From NCBI GenBank assembly GCA_029204225.1, contig CM055111.1, positions 2,420,329 through 2,484,328 of the forward strand: a stretch of DNA of 64,000 nucleotides, given 5' to 3'. The position numbers and the translations under genes were made by a program. Origin of the DNA: Diphasiastrum complanatum (lineage: Eukaryota > Streptophyta > Lycopodiopsida > Lycopodiales > Lycopodiaceae). Below the pieces are notes generated by a model. The model saw nothing but the letters and a program-made list of their open reading frames with translations. It did no database searches and had not been told where the DNA came from. Positions 57,591 to 64,000 of this stretch are shown one piece after another. Position 1 is the first letter of the stretch. Each line of letters starts with the position of its first letter.

Positions 57591-57945
57591 ATCCGCCATC
57601 GACAGGCATACTATGCTAGTATACATATCTACTAGCTAAGGAATTTTTTTTTTAATTACCAAAATGTATATATATACCAAAATATATACCTTTGATCCCA
57701 CAAAACCATTTCCTTGGGTTTTCATGGTACGGAACCGTTCCATATCGTCTTTTTTGAGATTAGGGCTTGTTTTTTGGGGCCCTAAACAAACTTTTTTGCA
57801 ATTTTGAGCTATATAGAGAGTATCAACTCTGAAGGGAGAACATTTTGTATTTAAAAAAAATCCGTTCCGTAGGGTTCCGTAAAATTTTTTCACAGAACCC
57901 CTATAAAACGAGGTACGGAACATAATCGTTCTCTATTAGTTGTAT

Positions 57946-58003
<58 letters not shown>
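57946..58003. repeat. (TA)n microsatellite
   Basis: TA repeats interrupted once by TACATA near 57958. Confidence 0.95.
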
Positions 58004-58004
<1 letters not shown>

Positions 58005-58040
58005 TAGTAACGTGTGCCCGTCGTTGACGGGCGATGACGG
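58004..58040 (-). mobile_element. Helitron-like 3' terminus
   Basis: Read on the minus strand, the 17-base hairpin GCCCGTCAACGACGGGC (58032-58016; 7-bp arms, 3-nt loop) is followed 8 nt later by CTAG and a T at the edge of a (TA)n tract. Helitrons end in a GC-rich hairpin about 10 nt before CTRR and insert between A and T. The body would extend to the right; no 5' TC end or Rep/helicase was identified. Confidence 0.45.
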
Positions 58041-59041
58041 TCGATCTATATGGCGGCCAATGATTTGGATGGCGGCCGATCTCGCACATCTCGCATCTCG
58101 AATATCTAACATATAGGACAATAGATAACTTTTGTAGACATCATTTTTAACTGAAAAAATTAAGCCATCTCACACAATGATCGTAGGGGCCATAGGCTCT
58201 TTCATCAAGAGAGAAAAAAAATGGAGGCACACAAAAGCAATCATGTCAAGAGTAATAGCAAGCTGAACTGCAAATTTGGGGATTGGCATGGGGATGGGTG
58301 TGGGTGGACGTTGTCCTCTTTCAGACGTGTACAGAGAGAGGGAGGAGGAGGGTATGGGTTTTTTTTTTTCTTTGGGGATTTTCATTGTCCCCTCCATTTG
58401 GCCATTTTGATCTTGCTCAAGGATGCAAGCCGTTGATCCAAGTCATTCAAGTGCAAGAAATAACAACAAAACATGGATGATGAGAGAAACTTGTACAGAT
58501 GGGAAAGAGCAATAGCAAAGAGCAAAGTGATGACATTGATCCACTTGTAGTGCTAGTGAAACAATGACATAAGGTAGCTGCTACATAACCTTAGTCAAGG
58601 CACAACACATCTTCTCATTGTTGCATGCTTTTTTGCATGTCAACAACTGGTGGCTTTCATATTTTTGTCTCAATTGCTATTGAAGAGTATGGTGAGATAT
58701 TAAATAGTTGTTAGAGAGAATGCTAATTTGTGCTATATATGCTCCATGATGCAGAGTGTGAAGCTGTTAAATGTAGCTGGAAAAGATGATATTTCAGCAA
58801 AGGTATTGACAGTTGTTATGTGCTATCTACCAAGGACATTGAAGAAGCTTTTTTTTTTTCCTTCTAATTACTCCTAAGGTATCTGATAACATATATGGAG
58901 ACTTGGTTTATTTTAGATCAAAACAAAAGGATGTGAAGCTACCCTTGTGGACATTTTGGAGGTTTTGACAATAGTTTCCCAGATGCATAAGTTACCATTA
59001 GCCCAGACATGGCTACCATTTATGCATATAGGTGTAGACTC
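58041..59041. other. Non-coding, no gene recognised
   Basis: Possibly the interior of a non-autonomous Helitron. No coding motif. Confidence 0.4.
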
Positions 59042-59414
59042 TGTTGGTGTATGATGGTGGTCTGCTTGGTCTACGATTGATTGCGACTGCAGCGGAGCCG
59101 TGACAGAAGCAGAACACGAGAGGTGATTACGATGTAAACGATGTCTCTACCAACAGTAAGAAAACAATAAAGACTATGAATACAATAATAACTACGATTT
59201 CAGGAACGTAGATTGCTTGGAGAACAGAGTTAAGAGCTTGTTCTTTTAGGTTATCAGAAAAGGAGTTTTAAACTGCCATAACAGAAGGATTGCAAAACAT
59301 TAAGCATCTTGGACAACATGCGATCCTCTGCTTCTGATAACCGTGTTTGTGTGTAAGAGAGTGAGAGACAAAGGCATTCAACAAGAACGTAAAGATTGAA
59401 CAGTATCGAATCTG

Positions 59415-59428
59415 TATATATATATATA

Positions 59429-59474
<46 letters not shown>
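59415..59474. repeat. (TA)n microsatellite
   Basis: TA repeats with one TATC interruption. Confidence 0.95.
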
Positions 59475-59478
<4 letters not shown>

Positions 59479-59521
59479 CGGAACACAATACAATAGCGTT
59501 GATAAGCACGTGCTCCTCTCT

Positions 59522-61662
<2,141 letters not shown>

Positions 61663-62532
61663 AATTACTAACTCTAAGGAGCTAGCTACTTAAGACCTTT
61701 TGGTCGTTTGATCGCTCTGTGCATGTACAAATTGTTTTTCTCAACAACACCTATCACACCTTCTCTTCGCTCAAATACATATATATATAGTTGTCATAGT
61801 CTTTTGATTTATTGTAATTACAGTTTACAAGATGATTAACAACCGTTTAAACAAGATCCGTAGATCCGTTATTGGAGCGTCATGAAAGAGGAGAAGTACA
61901 GAGTAACGTATCCTCCGTATGCGTCATAGTGGAAGGATGTAGGCCGTGATGGCCGGTAGTCTGTTCGCAATCATTTGTTGGTTGTTTGTTCAGCTATTGA
62001 TTGTTTGCTTGTAAGTGATCATTTGCTTCATTCGTTGATAACCATAAGTGATAACTTACGGAGCTAAATGACGAAATGGGTCCACAGTTGTTAGTTGACT
62101 TCATAGGAACTCGCAAATTGTTGTCGCTGGTTGACTTCGTTGATAACCGTAAGTAGGTTTCTTATGTTTTCAGACGGTTGAGGAGAGTTGACTCTGGTCA
62201 TAGCTTCCATCGTAGGAAATCGTAAGAAGGTCACTTGAGGAGATCGACAAAATTTTACGCTCCGTTGCCATTGAAGATTCCGCAAGTGCTCGTAGATAGT
62301 AACCTACGGGTTTTAACGACTCTCTATGGTTTGCGGTTTCTTGTGGTTTGCGGTTTGAGTCGTGCTTCTCCGTAAACGTTGATTTAACAGTTCCCTTCGG
62401 TCAGCTGGCGATGGATTTGCGGTTCTGTCTGATTCGACTTTGTGTGTATACTGTAGACTAATAGAGAGAGAGAGAATTCTTGAGAGTAGAAGGAGGGCGA
62501 AGGGATGAGTAGGAGAAAATTAAACTCCAACA

Positions 62533-62545
62533 CTTCCCCTTAAGC
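62533..62545 (-). promoter_or_regulatory. Polypurine tract of minus-strand copia
   Basis: The minus strand reads CTTAAGGGGAAG directly before the LTR start TGTTGGAG. Confidence 0.75.
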
Positions 62546-63034
62546 TTACTGCTATGAATCTGGACTCAAATTGAGATTTAACCATTCTACTAGAGTAGAA
62601 TGTTTGTCCCTTAACAATGGTTTTGTCAAAATGTCAGCCAACATATTATCTGTGTGACATTAACTTAGTGCAACGTCTTCGTTCTGAACCTTCTCTTTGA
62701 GAAAATGAAGTTGAACCTCAATATGTTTGGTCCTTGTGTGAGTTCATCGGTTCAACGATAGAGCTATACAACTCTGATTGTCGCACTGGAGTATAGTTGG
62801 ACCAAATTGTGAGAATCTCAGATCCTGTAGTAGTCTTCTAAGCCATAAAATCTCCTTCACTGCTGACGTAGCTGCGACATATTCTGATTCTGTAGAGGAT
62901 AATGAAATGTATTTCTGCTTCCTGCTATTCCATGAACTGGGTCCTCCTGCAAGAAAGCAAATGTAGCCAAAGGTGGATTTTCTGGTATTTACGTCTCCTG
63001 CCTAGTCTAAATCAGAATAGGTAATCAAAGCTTG
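62546..63034 (-). pseudogene. copia RNase H
   Basis: Minus strand: YSDLD, AGDVNTRKSTFGYICFLAGG, LSSTESEYVAATSAVKEILW, ILQCDNQSCIALS, TRTKHIEVQLHFLKEKVQNE and MLADILTKPLL. The catalytic acidic residues are present. Stops interrupt after YSDLD, in LNR* and in ALS*. It lies adjacent to the PPT as expected. Confidence 0.88.
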
Positions 63035-63059
63035 GTCTTGGACGATGAGTGACAATACT

Positions 63060-63750
63060 ATTGTTGTTGTGGTTGTGATGCTGTTGGCTATTCTGCCTTT
63101 GTCTTCTTATCCTTGAAGCCTTTCTTCTTCTTGGATTGCTGCTTGTTTGAATAGAGTGCCATGGATTTGGTAGTCGTAGATGTGGACAAGATTTTCCTCC
63201 TAACTTTTTTCTGCAACAAACTTGCTGTCAATTTTTGGAGAGACAGCACAGGGGTATTGCTCAGAAGCAACACTAATTATCGTAGGAGGATGGAAGACTG
63301 GCAAGAAGAGACATGGTAGAGTCTTCTTCTGAGATAGGGGGACCTATTGTAGCCAGTTGGTTCAGCAATTGTTTGAACTCGTTCAGATGGTCAGCTGACT
63401 GAGGTGCTTTCACTCATTTTGAGTGTCAGTACCTTCTTTCTCAAGAAGAGACGAGTTGAGACATCTGAGGTCTCGTGGATGCTAGTGAGTGTGTCCCATG
63501 CTTCTTTGGAAGTAGTGCAGTTGGACACATGAGCAATTTGAGTGTCTTTAAGATATAGAGATACAATGGCAAGAGCCTTGCCATCCTTGGCTTCCCAAGC
63601 TGGGAGTTGTTCGGGTTCTGCCGGTCTGGCTATAGAATCGTTGACATATTCTCATAACTCCTTTTCAATCAAGATCATGCTCATTTTGAACTTCCACATG
63701 TGGAAGTCATATCCGTTGAATTTATTGATCAAGCAAATCTCTGAGGTGCC
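63060..63750 (-). pseudogene. copia gag (fused next to RNase H)
   Basis: Minus strand: KFNGYDFHMWKFKMSMILIE, then a stop, EYVNDSIARPAEPEQLPAWE, LKDTQIAHVSNCTTSKEAWD and TRLFLRKKVLTLKMSES, a plant copia (UBN2-type) gag. It ends in a Lys-rich segment (SKKKKGFKDKKTK) where the zinc knuckle should follow. Protease, integrase and RT are all missing between here and the RNase H at 63034. Confidence 0.85.
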
Positions 63751-63836
63751 TTCCATAGTGATCGAAATTATACACAAACAATTTAGAATAGCTTTTGGAA
63801 AAAAGATTATGGACCTCTAGTAATCCACTGAACAGT

Positions 63837-63848
63837 GCTCTGATACCA
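63837..63848 (-). promoter_or_regulatory. Primer binding site, initiator tRNA-Met type
   Basis: The minus strand reads TGGTATCAGAGC, four bases from the LTR edge at 63853. Confidence 0.9.
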
Positions 63849-63852
63849 CTTC

Positions 63853-64000
63853 TGTTGGTGTATGATGGTGGTCTGCTTGGTCTACTATTGATTGCGATTG
63901 CAACGGAGCCGTGATGGAAGCAAAACACGAGAGGCGATTACGATGTAAACAATGTCTCTACCAACAGTAAGAAAACAATGAAGACTATGAACACAGTAAT
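63853..64000 (-). repeat. 5' LTR of minus-strand copia element (runs off window)
   Basis: TGTTGGTGTATGATGG onward repeats the sequence from 59042, with about 7 percent difference over the visible 148 bp. Confidence 0.88.

Noticed and set aside
57000-57640. Many Cys-Val-Tyr or His-Thr repeat frames on both strands
   Set aside because: By-products of the CA/CATA microsatellite.
57690-57930. Second copy of the GTTCCGGAAC fold-back element
   Set aside because: Shares only short CGGAAC/GTTCCG words; no matching ends, so not called as an element.

Overview
This window is nuclear DNA of a land plant with a large, repeat-filled genome. The evidence is AAACCCTA promoter boxes, GT-AG introns, two phytocyanin genes, a plant-type signal peptidase subunit, and Ty1/copia, Ty3/gypsy and LINE debris with long (CT)n, (TA)n and (CA)n tracts. 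A fern-like or gymnosperm-like genome would fit, but nothing seen fixes the species. There is no prokaryotic or organellar signature.

Only three genes look functional. Two are phytocyanin (plastocyanin-like, probably GPI-anchored) genes on the + strand at 17249-18033 and 37337-38849. Each has one intron at the same place and phase, so they are probably tandem paralogues pushed about 20 kb apart by retrotransposons. The third is an intronless signal peptidase complex subunit 1 gene at 52146-52436. The left end (1.6-5.4 kb) holds a decayed multi-exon gene with a DUF8039-like segment and an unidentified exon pair. At 6.6 and 8 kb there are two orphan exons, one resembling PRKRIP1.

Mobile elements, left to right: a structurally complete but pol-truncated copia element at 9371-13687 with matched LTRs, PBS, PPT and a 5-bp target duplication; a decayed gypsy gag-protease (20.9-22.2 kb); a copia gag-pol (23.0-28.9 kb) whose gag is split by an inverted LTR of its own family plus a gypsy RNase H-integrase piece; the 5' end of a minus-strand gypsy element (29.4-31.8 kb); copia pieces sharing one LTR (31.8-35.4 kb); a copia with internal deletions (39.9-43.5 kb); a minus-strand copia remnant joined to a minus-strand gypsy gag-protease with its leader, PBS and LTR edge (43.5-48.4 kb); three fold-back or hAT-like candidates (20.4, 50.9 and 53.6-55.3 kb); a Helitron-like 3' end (58.0 kb); and a minus-strand copia with gag fused to RNase H (59.0-64.0 kb). 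The left LTR of that last element contains a LINE ORF1 unit bounded by two long (CT)n tracts.

The most unusual theme is short-motif arrays in the non-coding parts of several unrelated elements: TGTCGC in one copia LTR, CTCTCGCA and its complement in one gypsy leader, TCGGATGCA in another, ACCGCAA and TTACGGA in other LTRs, and GTTCCGGAAC palindromes in a 1.7-kb fold-back candidate. These could be binding or enhancer arrays. All family assignments rest on motifs read by eye from conceptual translation; no database search was run.
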